Source: Eudorina sp. 2006-703-Eu-15 (Eukaryota > Chlorophyta > Chlorophyceae > Chlamydomonadales > Volvocaceae). Taken from it: a stretch of 64,000 bases of DNA. The first letter of the stretch is position 1. Each line of letters starts with the position of its first letter. A program made the translations under genes and the position numbers. Positions 1 through 9,333 of this stretch are shown in pieces. The stretch is from the NCBI GenBank assembly GCA_003117195.1, contig BDSI01000009.1:186001-250000 (forward strand). Direction: 5' to 3'. The notes below the pieces were generated by a model, which searched no databases, had not been told where the DNA came from, and worked only from the letters and a program-made list of their open reading frames with translations.

Positions 1-219
1 GACTTCCTGCAGCAGGGCACCGGCTGGGCGCGCAACGAGCTGCACGCGCGTGCAGCCACAGAGTTGAGCCGCCAGGACTTGTACCGAGGAGTCCTTAACA
101 CCGCGAACCCGGAGCTGGCGCAGCTGCTCCGGGCCGTCTTCGGCGAGCGCGTCTCTGCCAGCCTGGACGAGTACCACTCGATGGCGTCCTGGTGGTTCTC
201 CGGCGACCCGGATCTCTAA
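1..219 (+). CDS. C-terminal end of an unidentified protein (cut by window edge)
   Basis: An open frame enters from the left edge and ends at TAA 217-219, giving 72 codons with no internal stop. The peptide is mixed hydrophilic and alpha-helical in look, with an aromatic WWF segment near the end (residues about 64-66). No domain is recognised. GC-rich third positions match the neighbouring genes, which supports coding. The next gene starts 35 bp downstream on the same strand. The start and most of the protein lie outside the window. Confidence 0.6.
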   Translation, partial: DFLQQGTGWARNELHARAATELSRQDLYRGVLNTANPELAQLLRAVFGERVSASLDEYHSMASWWFSGDPDL

Positions 220-253
220 TGGAGCTTCTCCTCGTGCGGCTGATTCGGCGAAA

Positions 254-1411
254 ATGTTAACGCACGGGTTTTTTAAAAACATGAACCTGAACCGTTCTTT
301 GGTGATGGGCTCTCGCGGCGTTTGTGGCACTGGCCAAGGTCAAGGCGCCAGCGCGTGCCGCATGCCCTGCCAGCTGCACCTGATCTTCCTGGGCTTCGCC
401 ATCCTGTTTCTGTGCATCTACGTGGTCCTGGTCGTGTGGGACTTCCGGAAGCTCAAGGCGGAGTTCCTCCGCCTGCAGGAGCGGCTCATGATGTTCGAAG
501 AGACGCTGACAAAGGTGCTCAAGCCGCAGCTGCAGCCTGGACCTGGGATTGCCGAGCTGGGCGATGGTGGCAGAGAAAGCGGCGAGGCCACGACGGGTGC
601 TGTCTATGAGGAGGAGGAGGAGGAGGAGGAGGAGAGCCTGCAGAGGTACTTACAATCCGCCGGCGTTCAACTCAAGTCCGCCGGAGCTCAAATGATGCCT
701 GGGGTAGGATCAGGGTCAGGATCAGGGTCAGGGTCAGGAGTAGGCGGTCTGGTCCTGAGATGCGCTCCGTCCAACCCGGCTGCCATGTGTTCAGTCATTT
801 CTATTCAGCGTGCGGTCCCTTTCGTGGAGGTCAACGATGTTAAGGAATTCGGCGAGTTCGGCGAAGACGACGAGGACGACGATGCTGACGATGAGCTCGA
901 CGAACTTGACGAAGAGTTCTTGGATAGTGATGATGCATGCGACGAGGACGACGCCGAAGAAAAAGATGCGTCTGTCTGTGCTGTCGACGTTGTCGGCGAA
1001 GAAGTAGGCGGTGTTGTCGGCGAAGAAGTAGGCGGTGTTGTCGGCGAAGAAGTAGGCGGTGTTGTCGGCGAAGAAGTAGGCGGTGTTGTCGGCGAAGAAG
1101 CAGGCGGTGTTGTCGGCGAAGAAGCAGGCGGTGTTGTCGGCGAAGAAGTAGGCGGTGTTGTCGGTGAAGAAGTAGGCGGTACCCAGCAGTCCCGAAAAGA
1201 TGATGTTGTCGAGGATGACGTGGACGTCGAATGTCTTGACCCACACAAGAGCCGTTCGCTGGCTTCGCTAGGAACAGTCTCGAGCCTGCGTCGCTCGTCG
1301 GTGGAGAGACTTCGCGAGCTGCTTCGGGATCGGGGTCTGGAGGATACGGGCAAGAAGGGCGCCCTGATCCAGCGCCTGATCGATGCTCAACAGAGCCTCG
1401 TGTTGTCCTGA
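254..1411 (+). CDS. Single-pass membrane protein with acidic repeats and C-terminal SAP domain
   Basis: 385 residues. A hydrophobic segment at about residues 40-62 is followed by a short charged coiled-coil-like stretch. Poly-Glu and poly-Asp runs follow, then about eight copies of the 8-residue unit VGEEVGGV (24-bp DNA repeat, about 1003-1182). The last 45 residues match a SAP DNA-binding motif: helix SVERLRELLRDRGL, a Gly-Lys-Lys turn, then ALIQRL. SAP domains bind AT-rich DNA, so a membrane-anchored SAP protein could tether viral DNA; that role is inference. The ATG at 254 is the first in frame; 281 and 305 are alternatives. The acidic repeats are probably variable in copy number. Confidence 0.75.
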   Translation: MLTHGFFKNMNLNRSLVMGSRGVCGTGQGQGASACRMPCQLHLIFLGFAILFLCIYVVLVVWDFRKLKAEFLRLQERLMMFEETLTKVLKPQLQPGPGIAELGDGGRESGEATTGAVYEEEEEEEEESLQRYLQSAGVQLKSAGAQMMPGVGSGSGSGSGSGVGGLVLRCAPSNPAAMCSVISIQRAVPFVEVNDVKEFGEFGEDDEDDDADDELDELDEEFLDSDDACDEDDAEEKDASVCAVDVVGEEVGGVVGEEVGGVVGEEVGGVVGEEVGGVVGEEAGGVVGEEAGGVVGEEVGGVVGEEVGGTQQSRKDDVVEDDVDVECLDPHKSRSLASLGTVSSLRRSSVERLRELLRDRGLEDTGKKGALIQRLIDAQQSLVLS

Positions 1412-1462
1412 CGTGACGTGGGGTGCGACTCAGCACTGCGAAGGCAATCAGTTTTTGCACGC

Positions 1463-2272
1463 TCAGCCAGCGCTGCGCTGCTTCCTGGCGCGGGCCAGCT
1501 CGTCCCGGAACATGGCGGGCGTGTACGTGGAGCGCGTGGGCCGCCGATTTTCGGGTAAGACATGCTTCCCGGGGTCCACCTCGAACCGCGCGAACACCAG
1601 CAGCGTGACCGCCAGCAGCGCGACCAGCGTGACCACGAGCGTGGCGCGCACGTACGCGCGGTGCGCCGCGGCCCGGTCGCCGGACCAGCTCGCCATGATG
1701 GTGCTCCGCATGTACGGCAGCCCGGTGACGACGAACGGCATGACCAGCCCGAGCCCGCCCAGGAACACCAGCACCAGCGTCCCTGACCCGATGCCGACCG
1801 CGATTATGAACAGGCACACGAACAGCACGGTGCGCGTGTACGGCGCGCCGCGCATGATCCACTCGGGCGGGTCCGAGTCGTCCATGCTCCAGGCCTTGGC
1901 CTTGAGCAGGCCCTGCACGCCGACTGTCGTGATGAGCGCGCCCGCGGTGACCGCGTAGTCGACGCGGTCCTCCAGCATCCATGCCAGCGCCATGTGCATG
2001 ACCGTCCAGTCGTAGGGGCTGTCGCGCAGGAACTTGGCGACCGCGTGGAGCAGCGTGAGCACGATGACCGCCAGCACGATCCACAGCACCGCCAGCCGGC
2101 CCAGGACCTCCCACTGCGTGCCGCCCAGCGACTCGTTCATGTCCTCCATCGACATGTCGCGGCTGAACGCCTCGGCCTGCGCCGCCGCCGCGCGGTAGTC
2201 CGTGAACCACACGTACAGGTACATGAGCACGAACAGCGCGACACCGCCGTGCTGCAGCAGGGCGCCGCCCAT
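1463..2272 (-). CDS. Multipass membrane protein, family unknown
   Basis: 269 residues with about five to six hydrophobic segments (near residues 8-25, 58-80, 110-125, 150-190 and 210-230). They are separated by charged loops, with a basic C-terminal tail ending in Arg/Lys-rich residues. No enzymatic motif is visible. The ATG at 2272-2270 begins right after the preceding AT-rich gap. It is convergent with the SAP-domain gene, 51 bp between stops. It is likely a virion or internal membrane protein (inference from topology and from the many similar genes in the window). Confidence 0.75.
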   Translation of the reverse strand: MGGALLQHGGVALFVLMYLYVWFTDYRAAAAQAEAFSRDMSMEDMNESLGGTQWEVLGRLAVLWIVLAVIVLTLLHAVAKFLRDSPYDWTVMHMALAWMLEDRVDYAVTAGALITTVGVQGLLKAKAWSMDDSDPPEWIMRGAPYTRTVLFVCLFIIAVGIGSGTLVLVFLGGLGLVMPFVVTGLPYMRSTIMASWSGDRAAAHRAYVRATLVVTLVALLAVTLLVFARFEVDPGKHVLPENRRPTRSTYTPAMFRDELARARKQRSAG

Positions 2273-2787
2273 GTTTGTTTCTTTGAGGAAACAGTCTGTT
2301 TTTTTTCTTGCTCATCCGCCTCAGAACAACGTACGGTACGGCTGCCCATGCGGGCCCATGTGCACCCCACTGCCACGCCCTGCACCGGAGTGGTGGAGGG
2401 CCCCCCTATAGCGGCCCACATGGACATGACTGATGCATGGCTGAAGTATGTGCGGCATCTAGACTCCGATGTCCTCGACCTTTCAGCTACAATCGATCCG
2501 CCCCTAACCTCAGCTGTACAAGTTATTTGAAACTTTGAACGAGTAAAAAAGTACTGGTGAATGCACGCGAGCCAAGGTTTTTAAAAGCGTTCGCTATCTT
2601 TGGCATTCAGACCAGGCACAAATGGCATACAGATGAAAAGGCGAACGATTAAGATATCCAGCCTGGCTGCGTGAGTAATGCAAGGGGGTGACACATCTGG
2701 TACTTTACGCCCTCAAGACTTCGCTACATGGGCCACATGCCCGCACGCACGCTGGGTCGCGGGGATAATTGATGAATCTAGATGAAC
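2273..2787. other. Intergenic region, no convincing gene
   Basis: About 515 bp between two leftward membrane-protein genes. It contains tacggtacgg near 2332, a word that recurs in other gaps. The middle (2500-2700) is AT-richer than the flanks. Short open frames exist but have no coherent composition. No RNA gene was recognised. Confidence 0.4.
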
Positions 2788-3437
2788 CTAGGTGAAGGTC
2801 GGGAAAGGGCGCTCCTGCGTCGTCAGCGTGACGCCGGCCGCCCGGGAGACCTGCTGCGGCGGCAACACGCGCGGCTTGCAGGTGCCGTGGTGGAAGAGCA
2901 GCTTCGCCAGCGAGAACTCGTCGCCGTACTCGCGCTTCTGCAGGATGGCGTAGTGCACGATGCCGACAACGATGAGGCCCAGCAGCGTGTAGAAGAGCGC
3001 GGCGCGCGCGACGCGCAGGCGGCGCACGGTCCTCTCGGTCCTCTCGCTGCCCGCGTTCTTGCCCGCGCTGTTGAACTCCATGTACGCTATCTGGTTCTTC
3101 AGGATCTGGTCGGCGAGCAGCAGCAGCAGGAACATGAGCACAAAGTACCACTTGCTCTTGGTGGCCAGCACGAAGACCGCGTACATCGCGAGCGTCTTGA
3201 GCATGACCAGGTACACGGGCGCCTGCAGGCTCTTCGAGTCGAGCGACGTGAAGAGCAGGTAGAACGCGAGGTAGCCCACCACGTGGCGCACGAGGTTGTT
3301 CTCCTGCATGATGCGCTGCACGTCGCAGTTGAGCATGAGCGTCAGGTAGCCAAAGACCATCCAGAGCACCAGCGCGGCCAGCGCGCCCATCGAGTCGAAG
3401 CTGCCGCTGCCGAAGAAGAACGGGTCGCCGGGCACTT

Positions 3438-3472
<35 letters not shown>

Positions 3473-3516
3473 GCATCACTGCTGCTGCCGACACTCCCAG
3501 GAACCCAGGACGACAT
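2788..3516 (-). CDS. Multipass membrane protein with poly-threonine N-terminus
   Basis: 242 residues. An 11-residue Thr run (GTT/CAA-type microsatellite, 3438-3472) follows the start. There are about four to five hydrophobic segments (near residues 45-65, 80-95, 105-140 and 170-190). The C-terminal tail contains EYGDEFSLAKLLFHHGTCK. That tail pattern (aromatic/acidic, then LLF, then a Gly-Thr-Cys-Lys cluster) is reminiscent of conserved giant-virus membrane proteins, a recollection I cannot verify here. The ATG at 3516-3514 is well placed. Confidence 0.75.
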
Positions 3517-3605
3517 GTCGCGCGAATGTTGGTTGTAGTGTTTTGTAGTACACTATTGAGAGAATATTTGGCTCATGCTAGCCGAGAAGACCCAAACAAT
3601 AACAA

Positions 3606-3614
3606 AAAAATTGA
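3606..3614 (+). promoter_or_regulatory. Early-type promoter motif AAAAATTGA
   Basis: Exact AAAAATTGA in an AT-rich patch, ending 58 bp before the ATG of the BTB gene at 3673. The same word recurs at comparable spacing before many genes in the window. Confidence 0.7.
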
Positions 3615-3672
3615 CAGTGTGTTCCTTTCCTTCCACATGTGCGCCCCCCCCCCTTCACCTCGTTGAAGAAGA

Positions 3673-5436
3673 ATGAATGCCGCCGATCAGCAAAACGCGT
3701 TCCTCGCGGGACTGCCGCGCCTCGCCCTGCCGGTCACACTGTCCCTTGCTGTTGTCCGCGGTCATCCAGAATATCACCAGCAGGAACTCTGCTCCGCTTC
3801 GTTCGCGACGGTGCGCAAGGACAACGGCATCGGCGCTGTGGTGACGCGGCTCACGGAGGACGGCCAGCCGCAGACGCTCGTGCTGGTGGGGTCCGATGTC
3901 TGGGAGGTCAGGGTGCACGCGGACCGTGACCGCGTGTGCGTGGGATCGCTCTCATACATGGCCGCGGCATCGCAGTCGCTGGGGCGCTCCTTCGGCCCGG
4001 ACGTGGTCCGCGCCGTGTGGGACGCGGCCAGCCGCACGGTGGTCGCCGTGACCCGCGATAAGCTCATCCAACTGACCTCGGACGACGGCACCGTGACGCT
4101 CGCCGAGCCCGTGCTCTTGCCCCTGTCCGACATCAGGGACATCGCGTCGCGGGGGGACGGCCCCATCTTCGTGCTGGATCAGCACGGCACCCGGATCTGC
4201 AGGGTGACGCCCGGGGCGTTGGGCGACTGTGGCAGCTTCGGCGTGTACCTGATGAGCACCGGCGACGCGATCAGCTCGCTGGCGTACATGCGCGGGACGC
4301 GGCAGCTCGTCTTCGCGACGTGCGGCTCGCCGTCGCGCCTCGTGTGGATCGACGAGCAGCAGGGCCGGATCCAGGGCGAGTGCCTCCTGCCGTTCCCGGT
4401 GACGAGGGTCCTGGAGACGCTGGCCGGCGACCGGCTGCTCATCGCGACCACCGGCAAGGCGTTCGTGCTGTCGGCGCCCCAGTTCCGCCTCGACACGGCG
4501 GAGTTGGTCGAGGACTACGACGCGTTCCGCAACGGCCAGGTGGAACTCGCGGCGCTGCCGTGCGGCCGGATCCTGGCCTACGACCGCTGGGCGCTTCCCG
4601 GGTCCCACCGGACGGGAATGGCCGTCTTCGAAGGCTGCCCCGCGGCGCGGCCGCCGTGCATGGACGATCTGATCCGACCAGCCACGGCGACCGGGCCGAC
4701 CCGAAGGCGGCAGCAGCAGCAGCAGCAGCAGCTCGCTTCCCTCCTCGACGAGCACAGCCCCGCGGCGGCGGCGGCGCCCGCGGACGTCGCGCTGTGGTGC
4801 TCCGACAACCGGGTCGTGCGCGCGCACCGCGCGATCCTGGCGGCCCGCTGCAACTACTTCCGGACCAGGCTGCACCCGACCTGGGTCCACGCCGGCAGCG
4901 ACAACGGCAGCGACAACATCAATGACAGCAAGATCAACATCATGCTGCACCTGGCCGCCGACGCGCTGTCGATCGTCGTGCGCTACCTGTACGACGACGA
5001 CACGTCGCGGGTCCTGGACGCCCTGTCTCGCGCGGCCTCTCCGCCGGCGCTGTCATCGGCTTCGTCCTCGGCCTCCTCCTCGGCGTCGTCCTCGGCGCCG
5101 TCTTTGCCTGCGGCGATGGACTTTGGCCTGGCGTTCCGCGTGCTGGAGGCCGTGGACTTCCTGATGCTGGGCGATGACAACAGGCTGTCCGCGACCGTGC
5201 TGCGGGCCATGTGCGCCTCCCTGTGCGCGCAGAACGTCATCCGCGCGCTGGACTGGGCTTACGAGCACGACAGCATGGCCTCCGCCCGGGAGATGCGCAT
5301 GATGGCCGTGTGCTGGTTCCGGAACAACCGCGACGAGGCGTGCTCCAAGTGCGGCGACGAGCTCGTCAGCCTGATCCTGCGCTGGCACCGCGACGCGGTC
5401 TTTGACCTCTTCCCCCACAGCATCTGGTGGCAGTAG
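3673..5436 (+). CDS. BTB/POZ-domain protein with beta-rich N-terminal region
   Basis: 587 residues. Residues about 1-320 are beta-rich and resemble blades of a propeller (repeated short strands with DG/GD turns). A poly-Gln run lies near residue 345. From about 370 the BTB core appears: ALWCSDNRVVRAHRAILAAR, a short helix, then LAADALSIVVRYLYDDD. A Ser/Ala-rich low-complexity insertion splits the domain. BTB domains usually recruit cullin-3 ubiquitin ligases or dimerise, and giant viruses often carry many. A role in redirecting host ubiquitination is inference. An AAAAATTGA promoter lies 58 bp upstream. Confidence 0.8.
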   Translation: MNAADQQNAFLAGLPRLALPVTLSLAVVRGHPEYHQQELCSASFATVRKDNGIGAVVTRLTEDGQPQTLVLVGSDVWEVRVHADRDRVCVGSLSYMAAASQSLGRSFGPDVVRAVWDAASRTVVAVTRDKLIQLTSDDGTVTLAEPVLLPLSDIRDIASRGDGPIFVLDQHGTRICRVTPGALGDCGSFGVYLMSTGDAISSLAYMRGTRQLVFATCGSPSRLVWIDEQQGRIQGECLLPFPVTRVLETLAGDRLLIATTGKAFVLSAPQFRLDTAELVEDYDAFRNGQVELAALPCGRILAYDRWALPGSHRTGMAVFEGCPAARPPCMDDLIRPATATGPTRRRQQQQQQQLASLLDEHSPAAAAAPADVALWCSDNRVVRAHRAILAARCNYFRTRLHPTWVHAGSDNGSDNINDSKINIMLHLAADALSIVVRYLYDDDTSRVLDALSRAASPPALSSASSSASSSASSSAPSLPAAMDFGLAFRVLEAVDFLMLGDDNRLSATVLRAMCASLCAQNVIRALDWAYEHDSMASAREMRMMAVCWFRNNRDEACSKCGDELVSLILRWHRDAVFDLFPHSIWWQ

Positions 5437-5502
5437 ATATCGCTCATGAGGCTATATCGCTCATATGTAATTTTTTTGAGACCCAAAAAAGTCTCCGGTG
5501 TC

Positions 5503-6198
5503 TCATGACGAGAACACGGCGTCGACGTGGGCCGGGGTCTCCCCGACCGCGTCACGGCACCTGCGCAGCCTCATTGCTGCATCCGTCTTGTTGTTTCCCG
5601 TCGCGTTCATCGCTTCGCACGCCACCTCGTACGCATCGAGTGCAGCGCGGACTGCGCACCGCACGTAGAGGAGTGCCTGGTCCGGCCGCTCCGACCGGTT
5701 GCACCACGCGTCAGCCAGGCAGCGGATGGTCGTGCAGGCGTGTTTCCGTGCAGTTTCAAGATCCGCGCACGACGCCAACGCTTCGACAGACGTCTCCGCC
5801 AGGTAGGCGACGTTGCCTGCAAAGTTGTCCAGGCAGCTGATGTGAATGCCCTGGAGATCCTTGTCGCCGACGATGGGTATCTTGAGACCATGGATGTCGA
5901 TGACATAGTGGATACCCACTGTGTCATCGACATCGGCGGCGGGCTCGAACGGGACAGACTTGTTCGCCTCGAGCTTCGTGGTAGTGTAAGTGACCTTGAG
6001 AACCCCCGCCGCCTTGAGAACAAGAGCTTGCGTCTGCCATTGCATCCGGGAGATTGTGAGCTGACCGCTGAACTCGGAGTATATGGCCTCGATCGGCAAG
6101 AGGCGCGAACGCAACTTACGCGAACGCAACGGCGCACGCCAATGCAACGTTTCCACGTGGACAAAGCCAAAGCAGTCCTCTTGCATCTTTGCGTACAT
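5503..6198 (-). CDS. Paralogue A of a tandem pair, function unknown
   Basis: About 231 residues. It is similar in layout to the next upstream gene: an N-terminal (G/F)GFV-V segment, a beta-rich first half with an IDIHGL-type motif, then an alpha-helical half rich in Ala, Cys and Arg (two or three helices containing A-ADAW and AVRAALDAYEVA). ATGs at 6198 and 6186 are possible. A start further upstream would overlap the promoter word at 6222-6230, so 6198 is preferred. No known domain is recognised. Confidence 0.7.
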   Translation of the reverse strand: MYAKMQEDCFGFVHVETLHWRAPLRSRKLRSRLLPIEAIYSEFSGQLTISRMQWQTQALVLKAAGVLKVTYTTTKLEANKSVPFEPAADVDDTVGIHYVIDIHGLKIPIVGDKDLQGIHISCLDNFAGNVAYLAETSVEALASCADLETARKHACTTIRCLADAWCNRSERPDQALLYVRCAVRAALDAYEVACEAMNATGNNKTDAAMRLRRCRDAVGETPAHVDAVFSS

Positions 6199-6221
6199 GG
6201 GACACGGCAGGGCACTGCGGA

Positions 6222-6230
6222 TCAATTTTT
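6222..6230 (-). promoter_or_regulatory. Early-type promoter motif AAAAATTGA (minus strand)
   Basis: Plus-strand TCAATTTTT, embedded in a T-rich stretch, 23 bp before the ATG at 6198 (35 bp before 6186). It argues that the open frame upstream of 6198 is not translated. Confidence 0.7.
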
Positions 6231-6276
6231 GCTTTTTTTTCCAGACAAAAAACGTGAGCCCTCGATACTCCTTCTT

Positions 6277-6927
6277 TCACCACAACGCGGTGATGGCGTT
6301 GGCCTCGGTTTCGTCAAGCTTGAGCGACTGTAACTGCACCTCACGGTATTCCGCGCTGCCGTCTTCCGGGCCCGGGCTCCCGTTCCGCGCAGCCGTCATC
6401 GCGGTCCTGTACGCGTCGACGGCAGCGAACAGAGCTGCCCGCGCGTGCTGGATTGCCTTTCCGTTTTTGTGCTCGATGACACTGGCGTTCCAGGCCTCCC
6501 TCAGGTACCAGATGGCCACACGGGCGCTTACCGTGACCGCGACCTTAATCTCGTCCCGAATCGAGGGCTCGGCGGCAGAGCAGCACTTGCGCTGCGCGGT
6601 GTGCGCGAGCTTCGCGAGCCGGCCCACAAGTTTGTCGCTGAACCGGAGGCGCACCCCCTCGAACTTTTCGTGCAACCCGAGGGGCACGTCGATGCCGTGG
6701 AACTCGACGTTGCCCTCGACGTAGGGCGCGTCCAGGGCGTTCCATGTCGTGCTGCCAGGGCAGGGGAATTCAGCGTCGGCGCTGAGCCGTTTGTCATTAT
6801 TCTTGTACTCGATCTTCATTGACATCGGAAATTCGGTGTCGACGACGCATGTGCTTTCGGGACCTATGCGGGTCACCGCCACGAACCCGTACCCGTGGTG
6901 GTACACTTTCTTGCTGGAGCCCTCCAT
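6277..6927 (-). CDS. Paralogue B of a tandem pair, function unknown
   Basis: 216 residues from the ATG at 6927. It shares with paralogue A the N-terminal GYGFVAV-like strand, a central strand pair with GIDVPLG (compare GLKIPIVG in A), and a helical second half (ARAALFAAVDAYRTA in B, AVRAALDAYEVA in A). This points to tandem duplication and divergence. The promoter variant AAAAGTTGA lies 42 bp upstream. Head-to-head with the ribonucleotide reductase gene. Confidence 0.7.
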   Translation of the reverse strand: MEGSSKKVYHHGYGFVAVTRIGPESTCVVDTEFPMSMKIEYKNNDKRLSADAEFPCPGSTTWNALDAPYVEGNVEFHGIDVPLGLHEKFEGVRLRFSDKLVGRLAKLAHTAQRKCCSAAEPSIRDEIKVAVTVSARVAIWYLREAWNASVIEHKNGKAIQHARAALFAAVDAYRTAMTAARNGSPGPEDGSAEYREVQLQSLKLDETEANAITALW

Positions 6928-6968
6928 CGCTCCAAGCCTGTTATGCATATCATATGCGCAAGCGGGAA

Positions 6969-6977
6969 TCAACTTTT
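6969..6977 (-). promoter_or_regulatory. Variant promoter motif AAAAGTTGA (minus strand)
   Basis: One mismatch to AAAAATTGA, 41 bp before the ATG at 6927. Same spacing class as the exact copies. Confidence 0.45.
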
Positions 6978-6995
6978 GCTATGTTATAAGGAACT

Positions 6996-7037
6996 TTGTT
7001 GTCTTTGTTGTCCTAAAAAGGACAACAAAGACAACAA
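6996..7037. promoter_or_regulatory. Perfect 19-bp hairpin in the leader of the RNR gene
   Basis: Arms 6996-7014 and 7019-7037 are perfect reverse complements around an AAAA loop. The hairpin ends one base before the RNR ATG at 7039. Mimivirus uses hairpins as 3'-end processing signals; here the hairpin sits in the 5' leader. It could block scanning, act as a processing site for a leftward transcript, or be a small palindromic insertion. Confidence 0.8.
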
Positions 7038-7038
7038 C

Positions 7039-9333
7039 ATGCGCGTCCTCAAACACGACGGCTCCGTCCAGGACTTTGACATGCAGCGCGTGCGGGTGGC
7101 CGTGTGCAAGGCCCGCGACGCCGCGACCTCGGGCGCCAATGTTGAGGCGCAGGGGGCGCAGGAGGAGGACGACGATGCCGTCCTCGCCGACGTGGCCCGC
7201 CTGCTGGCCGACTCGCGGCGCGGCGTGCACGCGCCCATGCCCGTCAAGGAGATCCACGACGCCGTCGAGCGCGCGCTCATGGCGCACGCGCCGGCCGCGG
7301 CCAAGGCGTACATCCTGTACCGCCGCGCGCGCGACGAGCGGCGCGACCCGGCCAGCCAGGTGCGCAAGGTCGTCGAGGCCTACCGCAACCGGCCCGAGGG
7401 CGACGTGCGCACGCCGTGGGGCCCCGTGGGCTTCGTCACGTTCAAGCGCACCTACGCGCGCTCCAAGGCGGGGACCAGCCGGAGCCTGGCCGACAGCGAG
7501 GAGTTCACGGACACGGTCGAGCGCGTGCTCGTCGGCTGCCAGCGCCAGCTGGCCGTGGGCTTCACGCAGGAGGAGCTCGCGCATGCGTACGAGGGCATGA
7601 TGTCCCTGAAATTCCTGCCCGCCGGCCGCATGCTGTGGCAGTTCGAGACCGACACCGTCACGCGGCTGGGCCTGGCCAGCCTGCAGAACTGCGCGTTCGT
7701 GCGCGTCTCGGACTTGCACGCGTTCGCCTGGATCTTCGACATGCTCATGTTGGGCGTGGGCGTGGGCTTCAACATCCAGCGCGACACCGTGGCCAAGCTG
7801 CCGGCCGTGCTGGACGCCGACGTGGCCGTGACCAGGGCCGGCCCCGAACGCGAGCGCGACGCCGACTTCATCGTGCCCGACTCACGCGAGGGCTGGGTCT
7901 CTCTGCTGAAGAAGACACTGCAGGCGTTTTTCGTGGAGGGGTCCTCGTTCGTGTACTCGACCCTGCTCATCCGGCCCGAGGGCACGCCGATCGCGGGCTT
8001 TGGCGGCGTCGCGTCCGGGCCCAAGGGCCTGTGCGAGGGCGTCGCGCGCGTCTCCGCGCTCCTGCGCGCGCGCCGCGGCCGCCGCCTGACCACCGTCGAC
8101 TGCCTGGACCTGGTCAACATCATCGCGGCCGTCGTGGTCGCGGGCAACATCCGGCGCTCCGCGCTCATCGCGATCGGCGACGCCGACGACCTGGAGTACC
8201 TGCGCGCCAAGCGCTGGGACCTCGGGTCCGCCATACCGCCCTGGCGCGCGATGAGCAACAACAGCGTCGCGTGCTCGTCCGTCGAGGAGCTCCCCGACGA
8301 GTTCTGGGAGGGCTACCGCGGCAACGGCGAGCCGTACGGCCTGATCAACCTGGGCCTCGCGCGGCGGACGGGCCGGACCTGCCCCGACGGCCTGCGCTAC
8401 CCCGACCCCGACGTGCAGGGCTTCAACCCCTGCGCCGAGCAGGGCCTCGCCGACCACGAGACCTGCTGCCTCAGCGAGCTCTTCCTGCCCAACCTGTCCT
8501 CCTTCGACGAGGCGTGCCGCATCGCCGCGCTGGCCTACCGCATCTGCAAGCACTCGCTGATGCTGCCGTGCCACCACCGCGACACGCAGGCCGTGGTCCA
8601 CAGGAACATGCGCATGGGCATCGGCATCACCGGCTACATGCAGAGCAGCGAGGAGCAGCGCTCCTGGCTGCCGCGGCTGTACGACTTCCTGCGCGCGCTG
8701 GACCGCGACTACTCGGCCGCGCGCGGCCTGCCGCCCTCGATCAAGCTGACCACCGTCAAGCCCAGCGGCACGCTGAGCCTGCTGGCGGGCGTCACGCCCG
8801 GCGCGCACCCCGCGATCTACCCCTACTTTGTGAGGCGCATCCGCGTGGCCGCCAGCAGCGAGCTCGCGGCGCTGTGCAGGGAGCACGGCTTCCCGTGCGA
8901 GTACCAGCGGCAGTTCGGCCAGGAGGACCGGTCGACGCTCGTCGTGTCCTTCCCGTGCGCGTACCCGGCCGGCGCGACGTTCGCGCGCGACATGTCCGCG
9001 GTGGACCAGCTCGAGGTCGTGCGCCGGCTGCAGACCGAGTGGTCCGACAACGCGGTCTCGGTCACGGTCTACTACCGTAAGCACGAGCTGCCCGACATCC
9101 AGGCCTGGTTATCGTGAAACTACGCGGGCGGCGTCAAGACGTGCTCGTTCCTGCTGCACTGCGACCACGGCTTCGAGCAGGCGCCCTACGAGGAGATCAG
9201 CCGCGAGCAGTACGAGTCCTTGGTCGAGAGGACGCGGCCCATCCTGCGCGCCGCGGGCGTGCGCGCGCTGGAGCCGCACGAGCCGGGCTACGGCGACGGC
9301 GAGTGCGAGGGCGGCGCGTGCCCTGTCAAGTAG
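7039..9333 (+). CDS. Monomeric class II (adenosylcobalamin) ribonucleoside-triphosphate reductase, interrupted by in-frame TGA
   Basis: Residues 1-100 form an ATP-cone (DGS..DFD near residue 6; AKAYI-YR-AR near 95). A monomeric class II RNR core follows, which reduces NTPs using B12. Key cysteines are in place: C218 (LQNC), the thiyl-radical C465 (NPC-E), C476 exactly 11 residues later, and the C-terminal shuttle pair C756/C761 in CEGGAC. Codon 693 is TGA (9115-9117), yet the frame downstream stays conserved (NYAGGVKT, HGFEQAPYEE) to TAG 9331-9333. Termination at 9117 would remove the shuttle cysteines. A CGA-to-TGA change, read-through or sequence error are the options. The ATP-cone is absent from the Lactobacillus-type enzyme. 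Start ATG follows a hairpin. Confidence 0.92.

Noticed and set aside
9115..9117. Selenocysteine at the TGA of the RNR gene
   Set aside because: The codon is not at a cysteine position of the family, and no SECIS-like element was recognised; mutation, read-through or error are more likely.
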